DNA of 64,000 nucleotides from Mycogone perniciosa (taxonomy: Eukaryota > Ascomycota > Sordariomycetes > Hypocreales > Hypocreaceae), in contig JAOALB010000050.1 of the NCBI GenBank assembly GCA_025331125.1, positions 1 to 64,000 on the forward strand. The letters run 5' to 3'. Numbering within the stretch: the first letter of the stretch is position 1; each line of letters starts with the position of its first letter. The notes beneath the pieces were generated by a model. The model had not been told where the DNA came from, did not search any database, and worked only from the letters and a program-made list of their open reading frames with translations. Below are positions 1-11,700 of this stretch, piece by piece. A program made the translations under genes and the position numbers.

Positions 1-19
1 GGGGGAGGGGGAGGGGGGG
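1..19. repeat. G-rich low-complexity run at left edge
   Basis: Almost uninterrupted guanines broken by single adenines at the first bases. It could be a short simple repeat or the ragged end of an assembled contig; nothing more can be said from the sequence. Confidence 0.6.
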
Positions 20-952
20 TTCATATTGGATCTGAGGCTCCAAACGCGCATTTTTTGCTGGTGTTGCAATCGGCAGAGCACCGATACGGAACTTGGCGCT
101 CCTTTGATTCGATGTTGTTCTCTGTTTTGGAGACGATGCAGCTCGGACACGGCTCACAACAATGCCCCATTGTGCTTGGGGGCTGTGGTTTCGTCATGTG
201 CATTAGTACATTCGCCGTGGATAGTACTACTTGTTTCAAGGAGCCTCCATTTTCCGAAATGGAAGCGCATCTCAGTTACGGCTATGATGTTGGACATACC
301 TGCTCCGGACATAGACACGCATGTGAAAGTTGAACGCTTACGGAGTACAGGTACAATAAAAGAAAGTAAAAATAACCTCGCATCCACCACTCGGGTCTGC
401 CGAGTTGACGTACCAGCCCCTAGATTTAAGCCTGATCTGGTCAAGCGTCCTCACAAACATATGTAAGGTATGTACGGCATACGGAGTACTTGGAGCGTGA
501 AAGACGTCTGACGCTGCCAGCACCAACAGATACAATTTCACGAGACTTTCATAATGGTAAATAACAACCACTGCCGCAATAGTATCCAAATGAGACAACT
601 TCGTGGGCGACTAGAAAGAAATCTATTGGATATACAGCCTTTAGAAGAAAGACAACTCGCATACTCCGTACATTGACGAAGCATAGAGTCGTCTCGAGTA
701 GCACTTGGCTACTTTAGGCTAAACTCCCTATTGACCCAGTGACTAGTTTTCCCCGATTTTTCGTAGGAGCCGAGGCTGTCCAACACCGAGTATCCACCTA
801 GGTAAGCATCACGGACTCTCATCGTGTTCAACCAACATACTCGTATCGCTCCCTATATCCTTCTTTTCTTGCCACGCATTCTCTTCCACGTCAACTGCCT
901 AGAGCCCCTCTCTGTTATTTCATAAACCTAGATTGAGATATAAACCACCACA
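20..952. other. intergenic, no supported gene
   Basis: Several overlapping open frames occur on both strands, but none has coding-like composition or recognisable residues. The stretch holds three copies of the 9-bp element TACGGAGTA/TACTCCGTA (339-347, 480-488, 662-670). The last few hundred bases presumably contain the promoter and leader of the reductase gene starting at 953. Confidence 0.6.
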
Positions 953-2100
953 ATGTCGGTCCCTGAGTCGAAATACCTAAGCTCCGTATGGCGCGACGGC
1001 ATCTTCAGTAAAGCCCCCCTACACCTCACACGCCGGCCCGGAGATGTTGGATTAGTAGAATGAATATGTGGCTAACGTGATGTGATTTTGACTGCGCGCA
1101 GAGGACAAGGTCGTCTTCGTTACAGGCGGTGCAGGGACTATCTGTAGCATGCAGACGCGTGCCTTGGTCCGACTGGGAGCCAATGCCTGCATCATTGGTC
1201 GCAGCGTCGGGAAGACCGAGGAGGTTGCTAAGGATATTGCGACTGTCCGACCGGGTGCCAAGGTCATTGGAATTGGTGGATGCGATGTGCGCAAGGTACG
1301 GAACCGAGCATCTATGTCCATGGGCCATGTTGAGACTCATGCTTACAATCCATAGCTCGAGAGTCTTCAGGCCGCGGCTGAGCGATGCGTTCAGGAGCTT
1401 GGAGGCATTGACCTCGTCATGTGAGTGGTGAAAATCCGATGAACTCGATGCTCTGTTGATGACACTGACATGACGTCTTCCTTCTCGTTGCAGTGCTGGT
1501 GCTGCAGGCAACTTTGTTGCTCCCATCGATGCACTGAGCTCCAACGCCTTCAAGTCCGTCATGGACATTGATGTGCTCGGCACCTTCAACACTATCAAGG
1601 CAACCATCCCACATCTGCTCCGCAGCTCGACACCACGCGTCATTGCCATCTCAGCCACCTTCCACTACACCGGAATGCCCATGCAAGCGCACGTCTCCGC
1701 TGCTAAAGCCTCTGTCGACTCACTCATTGCCTCCGTTGCGCTCGAGTACGGCCCTCGTGGAGTGACGGCCAACGTCATCGCGCCAGGTCCCATTGCGGAG
1801 ACGGAGGGCATGGCGCGACTGGGTAGCAGGCAGGAAGAGGCGATTGAATATGTTGCCAAGGCGACTCCCTCAGGTCGGATGGGCACCGTTAGGGACATTG
1901 CGGATGCGACCGTGTTCCTGTTCAGTGATGCTGGGTCTTACGTCAATGGCCAGATTCTGCCGGTAGATGGTGCGGCGTGGAGGAGACAGGGAGCTCTGCA
2001 GGTTGGTGTTGACCCCGACATGCAGTATCCTGATTTCCTCCTGAAGGGGGAGATGTCCAAGCATCTGAAGGAGACGAAGAAGCACAAGGCCAAGTTGTGA
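953..2100 (+). CDS. SPS19: peroxisomal 2,4-dienoyl-CoA reductase (SDR family)
   Basis: Exons 953-1007, 1102-1295, 1356-1420 and 1494-2100 give 306 aa with all phases matching. The protein is a short-chain dehydrogenase/reductase. Seen: the N-terminal cofactor motif VTGGAGTIC about residues 24-32, the NAG-like segment IAGAAGN, and a lysine in HVSAAKAS near residue 176 without the classical YxxxK tyrosine. That arrangement is what the 2,4-dienoyl-CoA reductase subfamily has. The last three residues are AKL, a type 1 peroxisomal targeting signal. Known role: NADPH-dependent reduction of 2,4-dienoyl-CoA so that unsaturated fatty acids with even-position double bonds can enter beta-oxidation. The start at 953 is the only one that gives the conserved family N-terminus (SVPESKYLSSVWRDGIF). 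Family assignment is strong; substrate is from family knowledge. Confidence 0.92.
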
Positions 2101-3337
2101 GAAGCTTGGAAATGTAGATGAAGGGTTTAGAAGGTATGGGTGAAAGCTTCCTGGGCGACATTTGAGCGATTTAGAAGACAATGCTTCCGTTTATTACAAC
2201 AGAGGAAAGACAGGGCGAGACGGCCTTGACAATGACTTGTTGAGGCCATGTACTTTTTGAACTTGCGGATAGAGGCTTTATTTGAGAATGTACTCATTTT
2301 GCTATTATCACTTCCGGTTTATGGTTACTTAGTCGATGAGGTGCTGACTCCCACTGTTTTTAGGTGGAACTCGGTGGCTCTGGAATCAAAGAGAAGGCTC
2401 ATCTTGAGATGGGCACAAAACGTTCCATTTCAGCCCTATTCTCGATTTGAGCCGGGTCCTTGGCAGGTCTAGTCGAGTTAGTTCTGTATCGTGAACTACT
2501 GGTATAGACGGGAGCTTCAAGACATGCATCTCCACGTGGGATGGAAGGCTTATTGGAAGACGATGCATCCGATTTTACCACAACGTAGCCTTACAGCCCA
2601 CCAGACTATCCATGAACTAGCCAACCTCATTTGGGCGCTTTACTCCAGTTCTACCACTAAGACGATGACTCGGAGAAGCCTGAAGTGAAGACATGGCGAG
2701 ATAAGATAAGGCGTCGGCGCGGCTTTGGCATCTCCGGCAGCAACCGAGAGCGGAGGTCCCCGCGAAGGGCGCAGCGAATGGGTTACTATTGACATGGGCC
2801 GGACTCTCTCTCTCTCTCAGGCAAAAAGGCGCCATCTCCGCGGGAGGCAAAAAGAATAAGATGCCAAGCTTTCTTCTATCGATACAAATCCGCATTGGTG
2901 CGATTGTGCAAGATAAAAAAAAATATCTCACTCGGCCGGGGTATCTGCAAAAAATTCGTGCTGCATAGTACACACATTGTGGGAGTATTACCTCGTATAG
3001 GCCTCTTTGTTGTCCAATTCGTAGTACTCCAGCAATCCAGATAATCAGATAGATAATGGCCATTTATCATTGACCTAGGGTCAGACGAACCTTTTTCTCC
3101 AAGCGGGGCGGCTGCATCTTCAACACCACTAGGATCCACTCAGGCCCCCGGAAGCAACCCCAAAGCGAGCCATCTATGAAGTAGGGACGGACCACTCTCC
3201 TCCATATATATCCTTCAGCTTCCCCGCCCACTTGTGCAAAATGCTACCTCGTTCTCGCCTCGCGATTGTCCTCCCCCTGGAAGAGACGTCCTGCTGCGAA
3301 GGAGTCCAATTGAGCCCTGCCTTGCCCTAGAAACACC
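2101..3337. other. intergenic
   Basis: Holds the 3' region of the reductase and the upstream region of the phosphatase-like gene. A CT dinucleotide run lies at about 2805-2819. Open frames here, including a 148-codon one on the minus strand, look non-coding. Confidence 0.55.
3205..3210 (+). promoter_or_regulatory. TATA-like box
   Basis: TATATA about 130 bases upstream of the ATG at 3338, followed by a pyrimidine-rich stretch typical of fungal core promoters. Position-based inference only. Confidence 0.35.
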
Positions 3338-4836
3338 ATGCAGTCCAAGCTCCTCTTCGCAACCACGCTCACAGCCGCCCTCGCGCCCTTCGTTGGCGCT
3401 GAGGAAGTACTCGGCGTGTACATCTTCCACCGGCACGGCGACCGGACCTCCAAGGCATGGAACCCCGTTGACTTGACGCCGCTCGGCGCCAGCCAGGTCT
3501 TCGCCGCGGGCGACTTCTACCGCCGTCGGTATATCGCCAGTGACGCCGGCGCCGTCCGTGTCAACTCCATGAGCGCCGACCGCGCCGTTGTGTCACAGCT
3601 CAGCGTCACTTCGCCCGTCGACAGTGTCCTCCACAACTCGGCCGTTGTCTTCCTCCAGGGCCTGTATCCGCCCTCCGCCAGTGCCGGCTCCCAGAAGCTC
3701 GCCAACGGCACGACGGTTGAGTCTCCCCTCGGCGGATATCAGTACATCCCCGTCAACGCCGTTTCGGACGCCGCCACCTCCACCAAGGCGGAGAGCAATG
3801 CCTGGCTTCAGGGTGGCAGCGGCTGTGGCAATGCCATCGTCAGCTCAAACAGCTACTTCCAGTCTGCGGAGTATCTCAAGACCTACGATGAGTCCAAGGA
3901 CCTTTACCAGAGCCTACTGCCTGTCATCAACAGCACCTTCAACGCCACCAAGGCCAACTTCAAGAACGGCTACTCCAGTATGTCCTCTCCAACCCTGCCA
4001 GTAAATGAAGTGAAACTTACGTGATCCTCTCAGTCTTCGACTACATCAACGTTGCTGAGATTCACAACGCCACCATCCCCTCCAAGAACCTCCTCACCCA
4101 GCCCACTCTTGACCGTCTCTACGACCTAGCCTCCGTCCACGAGTGGGGCCTCGCCTACAACGCCAGCGAGCCCATCCGGGCCATCGCCGGCTCCGTCCTC
4201 GCCGGTCAGATCTTCGACGCCCTTCAGGACCTTGTCAACGGCAAGTCCGGCGCCCCAACCTTCAACGTCCAATTCGGCGCCTACGGCACCTTCATGGCCT
4301 TCTTCGGCCTCGCCCAGCTGCCCGCTGCCTCCCCCGACTTCTTCGGCATCTGCAACTACGCCTCCTCCATGGTCTTTGAGCTCGTCGCCCCCAGTGCCAA
4401 AAACAACAAGCCCGACGACGTCTCCGTCCGCTTCTACTTCTCCAACGGCACCGCCGACGCAAGCACCTTCAAGCCCTTCCCCCTCTTCGGCCAGAAGAGC
4501 GCCACCCTGAGCTGGAAAGACTTCAAGGCCGGCATCACCAAGTTCGCCATCGCCGATACCGCCCACTGGTGCCAGGTCTGCGGCAACACCGAGGGCACTT
4601 GCGCCGCCACCGTCAACTCCACCAGCACCGACGGCGGTGCCCCCGATGCCTCTGCTAGCTCTTCCAATAACGGCGTCTCTAAGCCCGTTGCCGGTGTCAT
4701 TGGTGCGCTCGTCACTCTGGTTGTTGTGCTCGGTGTGCAGGCTGCTGTCATCCTTTTCGGCGGCCTGCGCCTCATCAAGAAGTCTACTCTTGCCCAGGCC
4801 GGTGCTGGGGCTGTTGACCATGGCGTCAAGGCATGA
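3338..4836 (+). CDS. histidine-acid-phosphatase-like membrane protein
   Basis: Two exons, 3338-3977 and 4034-4836, give 480 aa. A signal peptide (about residues 1-21) is followed by RHGDRT at residues 32-37, the phosphohistidine loop of the histidine acid phosphatase superfamily. Several N-glycosylation sequons (NGT, NAT, NST) follow. A Ser/Asn-rich stalk and one hydrophobic segment (about residues 445-470, GVIGALVTLVVVLGVQ...) with a short basic tail predict a type I membrane protein facing the wall or vacuole. The proton-donor HD/HE motif expected after GKxxxxNVQ is not seen: the equivalent stretch reads NVQFGAYGTFMAFFGL. It may therefore be an inactive or altered-specificity relative. It is more GC-rich than its neighbours. 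Superfamily assignment firm, activity uncertain. Confidence 0.87.
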
Positions 4837-5139
4837 TGGGTCTCTCAATGTGAATAAAAAGATGAAAGATATAATAAAGCATTTGTCGTCCTTGACGAAA
4901 ACCCTGAATGAGCTGGATGTGTAAGATATGATAAAATTATGATGGTTGGAGTGATGAAACCCGTATATACCATTCGTCGTGGCGTATATATAAGCTGTAC
5001 AAACCTTGAAACAAGCATAAAATCTCACCCAAAACATTAATCTCTCGTCATCCTTGACACCTGTGCATAACCCCATTACACTAGTCCCTTTTGATCCCAA
5101 GCTACAAAATTCCTGTAAAAGACACGCAAAACAAACCCA
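4837..5139. other. convergent intergenic region
   Basis: About 300 bases between the stop of the phosphatase-like gene and the stop of the MFS gene on the other strand. It is AT-rich and must contain both 3' untranslated regions. An AATAAA lies at about 4853-4858, a plausible polyadenylation signal for the plus-strand gene. Confidence 0.5.
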
Positions 5140-7121
5140 TCACCTGAGACCAGTCATGGCCAGCAAATCGTGATGATGGTAGAATGCTCTGCACCGCTTG
5201 CCAAATACATCTACATTATGGTCAGCTGCTGAGACATTTCGAAAGCTGGGCCCAAACTTACACATGGGAATGCTGAGAAGACACACAACGACCTGGATAA
5301 TCGAGATGGTCACCATTGTGCTCCTAATGCCGCCAGTAATAAGCCAGTCGTAGGCAAAGAATGTAAGGACGAAGCTGAAAATATTCTTGAAAATAATCGC
5401 CAGTGTGAAACCCTCAATAGTGAGGTCCCCTAAACGAGCTGTAAGCAAGTGAACGATATCACCAACCGAGAGTAAACAAAGCAGGATAGGTACTTACTAT
5501 ACGCATCGACGAGGTACAAAGAGCTTGCGACAGCGCCAATGACCATACCCGCAACCTCAAAGCCGAAGAAAATGAGGGGCACAACGTAGCTATACTGGCC
5601 CGAAATGACATCGCCAGCCGTCAATGCAAACCCGAATAAACCGATGCCACCAATGATGAACATAGGGAACACTAGGATAATTCGGAACTCGGGCTCATAT
5701 ACACCGTTGTTGCGCTTTGTAAGGAACTTGACGCTAGTGTCGGCAAGGAGGCCAGAAATGATGAAGCCGGCAATAGCACCGATAAAGGCCCCGGTGTAGG
5801 CGTAGCCGGCCTTGACCTCACCCCAGAAATAAGGTGGTCCGATGAAGATGGCGGCAATGAGAACACCAATAAAAACAGTCCAGCCAATCATTGTGCCTTG
5901 GACCAAGGAGGCCCAGACGAATGCTGGGTTGAGAACCAAAGGGAATGGTCTAAGCAACAAGACCCAGTAGCGCTCATCCGTCTTGGCGCCATCGAAAAGA
6001 GACATAGATTCGATGAAGGTCTTCTTGGGGGTGCTGGCATCCCCAATAGGCTGAAGGGCCCCTGAAGTAGGGAATGGAACAAAACCCATCCATCGCTTCA
6101 GGGGCGTCTCTCTAATTAAGGGGGAGCTTAGGGCGGCTGTTGGGAGGTGAAGCTTGACCTCCTCCTCAACTACGACATTGGTGTCGGTATTGAGTCTCGT
6201 TTCTCGGCGATAGGCGGTCTCTGGACATAGGAGGAACACGGCGGGAAAAGTGACACCCATAAAGATGGCGACAAGATAGAATGTCCATGGCCAGCCAATG
6301 GCAGCAGTGATCTTGCCTACCACAATAGGGGTGAAAAAGGCGCTCCCAAAGACTGCCAAGTTAGTAAAGGCCATACGGACACCTCGCTGGTGGACAAAGT
6401 AGAGGTCGCCGACGGCAGCATTAAGTAGGCTCTCAAAGGGAGCGGTGCCGATACCCTGGACAACACGGGCAGCGAGCAAGCTTTCATAGTTGGTTCCCAC
6501 GGTACCGGCCCAGGCGCTAGAGCCAATAATGATAAGTATACCGATGAGGAAGAGATGACGTTTCCCCCAAACGCGACCTGAGGGGACGAAGAAGATAGCA
6601 GCGGCACCAGCGCCAAGGAGGTAATAGCCCGTCAGGAGGGCGACTGAGGTAAAGGTCTTGGAAAAGAGGCGGGATATGGTGACGGTGTTGGCGGCGAGGA
6701 TAGGACCGAGGGCCGTGGCGAGGACTCCAGCCCAACAAAGGGTGAAGGTGATGAGATCGCGCTTCCATAAGGGCCAGTTGAGCGGGTCGTTGGGGTCATC
6801 GGACGGTTGAGGAATCTGTATGCGCAAATAATGGTCAATATTTGGAGTCCATGGGCGCAAGGGCAATAATGAGGATTTCGAATACGCACGAGGATGATGG
6901 GAACATCACCGCTGGTGTCGCATTTCAGTCTTGAGGCATCTTGGTCGGTCGCGACCTGAGTGCGAGAGGGATCATCGTAGAAGCTGGTTGTTCCTAGCAA
7001 TGGGAGAGAAGAATTTGTCAACAGGTGCTTGGCGCATTGCGATAGTATGAATATTTTCGCGCATAGAAGGCTTACCTGGGACTTGCTCCCGAGTTTTCGT
7101 CTCGAGGATCCCGAGAGGCAT
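5140..7121 (-). CDS. MFS transporter (DHA1/Hol1-like)
   Basis: Five exons read on the minus strand: 7121-7076, 6993-6890, 6815-5498, 5438-5262 and 5210-5140, giving 571 aa in phase. The N-terminal cytosolic region contains PQPSDDPNDPLNWPLWKRD, a signature of fungal major facilitator proteins related to yeast Hol1 and other drug:H+ antiporters. Twelve hydrophobic segments can be counted, with a long central loop (about residues 245-300) rich in charged residues. The C-terminus is the usual MYVFGKR...F. Known family roles are proton-coupled export or uptake of drugs, polyamines or small metabolites; the substrate cannot be read from sequence. The first two small exons were chosen because they supply the conserved leader PGTTSFYDD. 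Confidence 0.88.
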
Positions 7122-8745
7122 CTTGTGAGGCCTCTGGACGAACCACTGCTCTCTCTCCTACACAGCTATGGAGTAGGCAAAGAAGCGAAGAATCTGAGGT
7201 CAGAAGAAGGGGAACTTGGGCATGGCGATACTATTAGAAGTTGTTGATGGTGAGGTCAGAGAGGTCTGAGTGGGCTGTGCCAAAGTGGTGGTAGGGGAGA
7301 GTGAAGAAGGGTGAAGTCGTGAGATGGTTGGCTGATTATGGGAAAACGAATACGATCAAGGTTGTCTGGACAGGGGTAACGCAGGACGGGATAGCAGGCG
7401 AGACGGGTAGCTCCTGTGCGCGCCAGCCAATAGTCTGTCCGCTGGCGCGGCAATGGTGGTTTGTCACTGTAATTTAATGGTGGACCCTTCGCTGTGGGTG
7501 AGGGGTAGCTTAGTACCTAGTAGATTAGTACCTAGTAGTAGTACTAATACTACAAAGTACTCCGTAGTCCATACCTTATTCACAGCTGAGCTGCCCAACT
7601 TCTTATAAGTGAAAGGACACGAGTGTTCGGGAACCTGGGCTTGGAAAAAATACGCTTCGAAGGGGTTTTCCGTTTGCCGACTTAGATCTTATCATAAAGA
7701 ACGTGAGACAATGTAAACTACCGACAGAAAATATTGTTTGCAAAGATTCATTCGGAAGCTGAGGGCTTTGCTTTGTGTACTAGTACCCGTTTTAGCATGG
7801 CTGCCATGCAGTATCGACAGGTACCCAAACCCACTCGTCCTTTTTCGAGACCCATCACCGGACCTGCCAAGGCGTGGCTCACGAATCACGATGGCCTTCC
7901 GAGGCTTAGAATCTGCATCAACTATTGTTACTCAGCATTTCTGCATGGTCATCATCATTATTTGTACTCAAACGTATGAGTAACCTCACCTCCCAATCCT
8001 TCAGCACGAAGTTTGATTACGCTGTCTCATGGTTTTTTGCCGACTTCTATTTCAGCCCCAACGCCGTGGCTTGCAACTTACGACCACCGTTGCCTCCGTT
8101 TTACCACGGAGTCTATAGAGTATTGCGAAGTGCGAATACTAGGTATCTAGCGTCATAAGACAAACGTTTAACGGTTACACAGTCGTTAACGGATCTCAAT
8201 GTCATTCGGCCGCAACCGCCCCTTGTGACAAAAACCCCAGATGCCAAGCTATTCTCCTATTGGCCGATTCTTAATTCTCCGCCCCCATTGCTTGATTAGG
8301 GCCCTATACAAATCCGGTAATGCTCCGGCCATTACTCCGTATCGCGCATAAAGTGGCGCCGTGGGGATGAACTCCATTCACGAAGTAGTCAACCTCCTTT
8401 GAATTCGCAGGAACGTAATACCACTAGAATAGTACTTTGTACATATCACAATAATGATGAAGGGTTTTCATCCACCAAAGCACTTTGCCCTATTTTTCAT
8501 GAATCGCATAAACTGTTCCTTGTTTTCATTAGAGTATTGGGGGCTTTTCCCATTATATTATAGCATTGTACTTCGTAAACACTAAATGGATCAGAGTTGT
8601 CTTTCCATTGTAATACATGTTTTTTACGGCAATAAAAGCAACTACAGTGATGAGACTAACTTATAATCCACTGCAATATTTGAGAGAAGCCCTCTGTCAT
8701 TGAGGCAGTTCTATGTATAAATATCGATAGTTGCATCATGGATAA
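7122..8745. other. intergenic, no supported gene
   Basis: About 1.6 kb between the MFS start and the 3' end of the glucanase gene. Two copies of the 9-bp element lie at 7558-7566 and 8333-8341, together with a run of related TAGTACCTAGTA-type short repeats at about 7510-7566. Open frames on both strands are short and unconvincing. Confidence 0.55.
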
Positions 8746-11700
8746 TTAATTCCATTGATACAGACTAAGTCGCCTGCTTCCTCCACACGTTTGTGACGGA
8801 TTGCCGACACATTGCCTGTTGCTGTCAGATTCCTGTGGTGCAGGCGCAGATCCGCTCTCTAGCTTTGAGCCGCACCAACACTCAGTAGCAAGCTGTAGTC
8901 CAAAGATCTTGAAGCCCTTGTCAATACAAAACTTTGCGCACGACTGAACCGTTAAAGATGCCTGATCGACCAGGTTTGCTACAGCATCCTCGGTTAGCAC
9001 ACGGTTGAATCTGCAACACAAACATGTTGAATGTAACTTACCACCTGTCAACGCGCGCCCAGGGGCGGGAGCTTCTGTATAGCAGCCACGGTGCTTGAAG
9101 TTCAAAGGAGGCGTGTTGATAAAAGTGCTATACAAGCTTAGACGGTCTTTGGCACCACCGCATGTCTGCTTCGCATCGCCAGTACAAGGAACGTTGCAGT
9201 CCTTGGCCGGAGCTGGCACAGCGCCTATCCCCAAATTATTGCCGCAAAAGCACTCGCGTCTATTCTGTAGATTAAAGTGATTTGCTCGCTTCTCACCGAG
9301 ACAGAAGTTGGCGCACATTTCCACCGTCAACTTGTCGTTTTGCATATTTGCTGTGCCCAACGCCCGCGTGTTCGTCCCCTCCGTGTAACACCCATAGGCC
9401 CGGTACGCAAGTGGTGCCGGCTTGCCCTGAGCACCGTAGATGTTGAGACGATTTGGTCCTCCGCACATCTTGTCCTTGTTACCTGTGCAAGGCATGTTGC
9501 AATCACCGTCTGGAGCTTTGGTACTACCCAGGGTCAGGGAATCACCGCACCAACACTGACTCGCGAACTGTAGCCCGAAGAGAGCACGACCCTGCTCCTT
9601 CATGCAGTAAATAGCGCAGAATTCTGGGGTGAGAGTTTGGTGGTCGCGCACATGGGTGTAATTGAGGGCTCGAACATTGCCTCCAGCTCCGACGTAGGCC
9701 TCGGTGTAGCAGCCGAATTGTTGGAAGCTTGGTATTGATGTGAATACACCTACGCATAGGTGGGAGTTCGGCTTAATGCCGCTGTAATCACTTTTGAGGG
9801 AAGGGTTCCAAGCGGCTAGCTGCTGCTGGGATACGCCTTCTTGCGATGCAACATCTTTACAAGTTTCGCCAGTTTTGACCAAGCGGAACTTGTAGCAATT
9901 GTCGACTATGCTAGAATGAGTCGGCTGCGGCGTCGTTATCCCATTTGGTGGAGCTGTTGATGTCGGCAGTGAAGACGTGGCTGTTGTCGGGGGTAGAGTA
10001 GGCTCGTCGTCTTCTACATCCCAACCGTCATTCGGAAGAACGCAGTATGCTAGGCCGGGCTTGAGGGCGTTGCTGCAATCGGGGATTGACTTTCCCAGAG
10101 ATGGATTGACCGCCATAAATATAGTTATGGTGGTTCTTCTTGTGAAAGCAATCGAGCCACAAGTATCCTCCGCGACAGCCACATGCCAGGCACCACAGTG
10201 CCACGTGGTTCCGTTCGCCATATGAGTGCCTTCGGGTGGGTTGACAGCCCTGTTTGAATACCCTGTCGAACCTTCTGGAATAGTAGTGTCAACTGGAATT
10301 GTGCTGTTGCTGCGAAACCATCCGTTCTGTGGCCCAAGACACAGAACGTGGCCAAATGCCATGTCGCTTGCTGTGTGCAGGTTCGTGCAGTCAATGTCGA
10401 CCCAGCGATTGTACACTCTTATGAAGCCCATGGGGGAGATGCCGATACTCTGTGCCAGGATCGCGTCGATAGAACGACAAGTGTCACTGGGCTGAAGTAC
10501 CCAAATCCTCTCGCAGGACGGTGGCAAACAAAGCTTCGCGCCGACAGATATCTCGGTACAGTTCCTGATGGTGTTGGGATTGCTAGCATACAGAGATGCT
10601 GAGGACACATTATACTTTATCGCGATCGAGTCACAGGTATCTCCCACGACTGTAGTGTGTATCTTGTCAGTGAGACAAAAGTCGGACGTGACCTGCAGAT
10701 CGATGGGAGAAACGGGGATTGTTGTGTTTTGCGTCTTGCCGCACCGCTTGAGAGTATACTGTAGTCGAGACTCGAGAAAGCCGTCATAAGCAGAGTATTG
10801 CGATCGCTGCATTACTGCCAAATGCTCGATCCAGCAGTATGAGCATATCTCATTATCCGGCATCTCCTTGATGGAGTCAACCTCCTTGAAACCATCCATG
10901 ATCTCTGCATATAAATTAGTAGGAACGCGGATACCTAACGAGCAGAGAATAAGAAAAAAAAGGGATGTTAGCTTACCACCGCAGTATTTCCCAGATGCTG
11001 TGTCTTTGAGGCAAGTCTGATTGTATCCAGACCAGATACGTCCGCCCAAGAGAGTAGGAAGTGCATCGCTAATTCGGTAACCGGAACACGCACTTGCAAC
11101 ACTGTCGAACCACGACTTCAAACTCTGTCCACAGACTCTATCACACACGGAGTCAGTTTCTCGTTGACTTCCCAGCCAGCTGAAAATTTCAGGTGATTGG
11201 AATGCCTCTGTCCTGTTATCACAGCGGATGATCTCTGTAAGCGCGGATCTACATCTATCCGGCAACGGGTCTGAACTTATGCTGTCAAGAGCATCCGTCG
11301 TCCATACCCTAAAGCCTTCAAAGTTTCTCTCTCCAGCAAGGTCCACAGATCCCTGGAGCCAGGCCAGCACAGAGGCTAGGAAGCCGTTCTGGTTTTTGTT
11401 GGCGTATGTCGGAAGCGCGCCTAGCGGAGAGATCATCTCCTCGATAGCTCTTGTGCAGAGGTTGTAGATCCAAATGTCACTTGTCTGTTCAACCTCGAAC
11501 CCACGAGCTTGACAGTTCTCGGCCTTAACACAATCTTGGCTGTAATCGACAAACCAACTATACAATCCCGCACCTAGAATGTATACAGACGCTGAGTCAA
11601 TGATTCGAACGGCCCAGGAGACAGCACATCCTCGTGCGGAATCCGTGCTGCACCTGTTGAAGGTTGGATCATTAGGGAAGAGCCCGGGCGTAAATGGCTG

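Noticed and set aside
26..598. Overlapping open frames of 86-146 codons on both strands near the left edge
   Set aside because: No motifs, Cys/Arg-rich composition typical of random frames, and mutual overlap; no splice-consistent extension found.
2617..3063. 148-codon minus-strand frame with an apparent hydrophobic N-terminus
   Set aside because: Lies in the upstream region of the phosphatase-like gene, composition not coding-like, no homologous motif.
4126..5100. 324-codon minus-strand frame opposite the acid-phosphatase-like gene
   Set aside because: Gly/Ala/Asp/Glu-rich shadow of the GC-biased third codon positions on the plus strand.
8746..11565. A separate LysM-WSC gene starting at the internal Met (11565)
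   Set aside because: The reading frame upstream of this Met is coding and matches GH55-linked sequence; the junction at 11727/11811 is in phase, and no signal peptide occurs at 11565.
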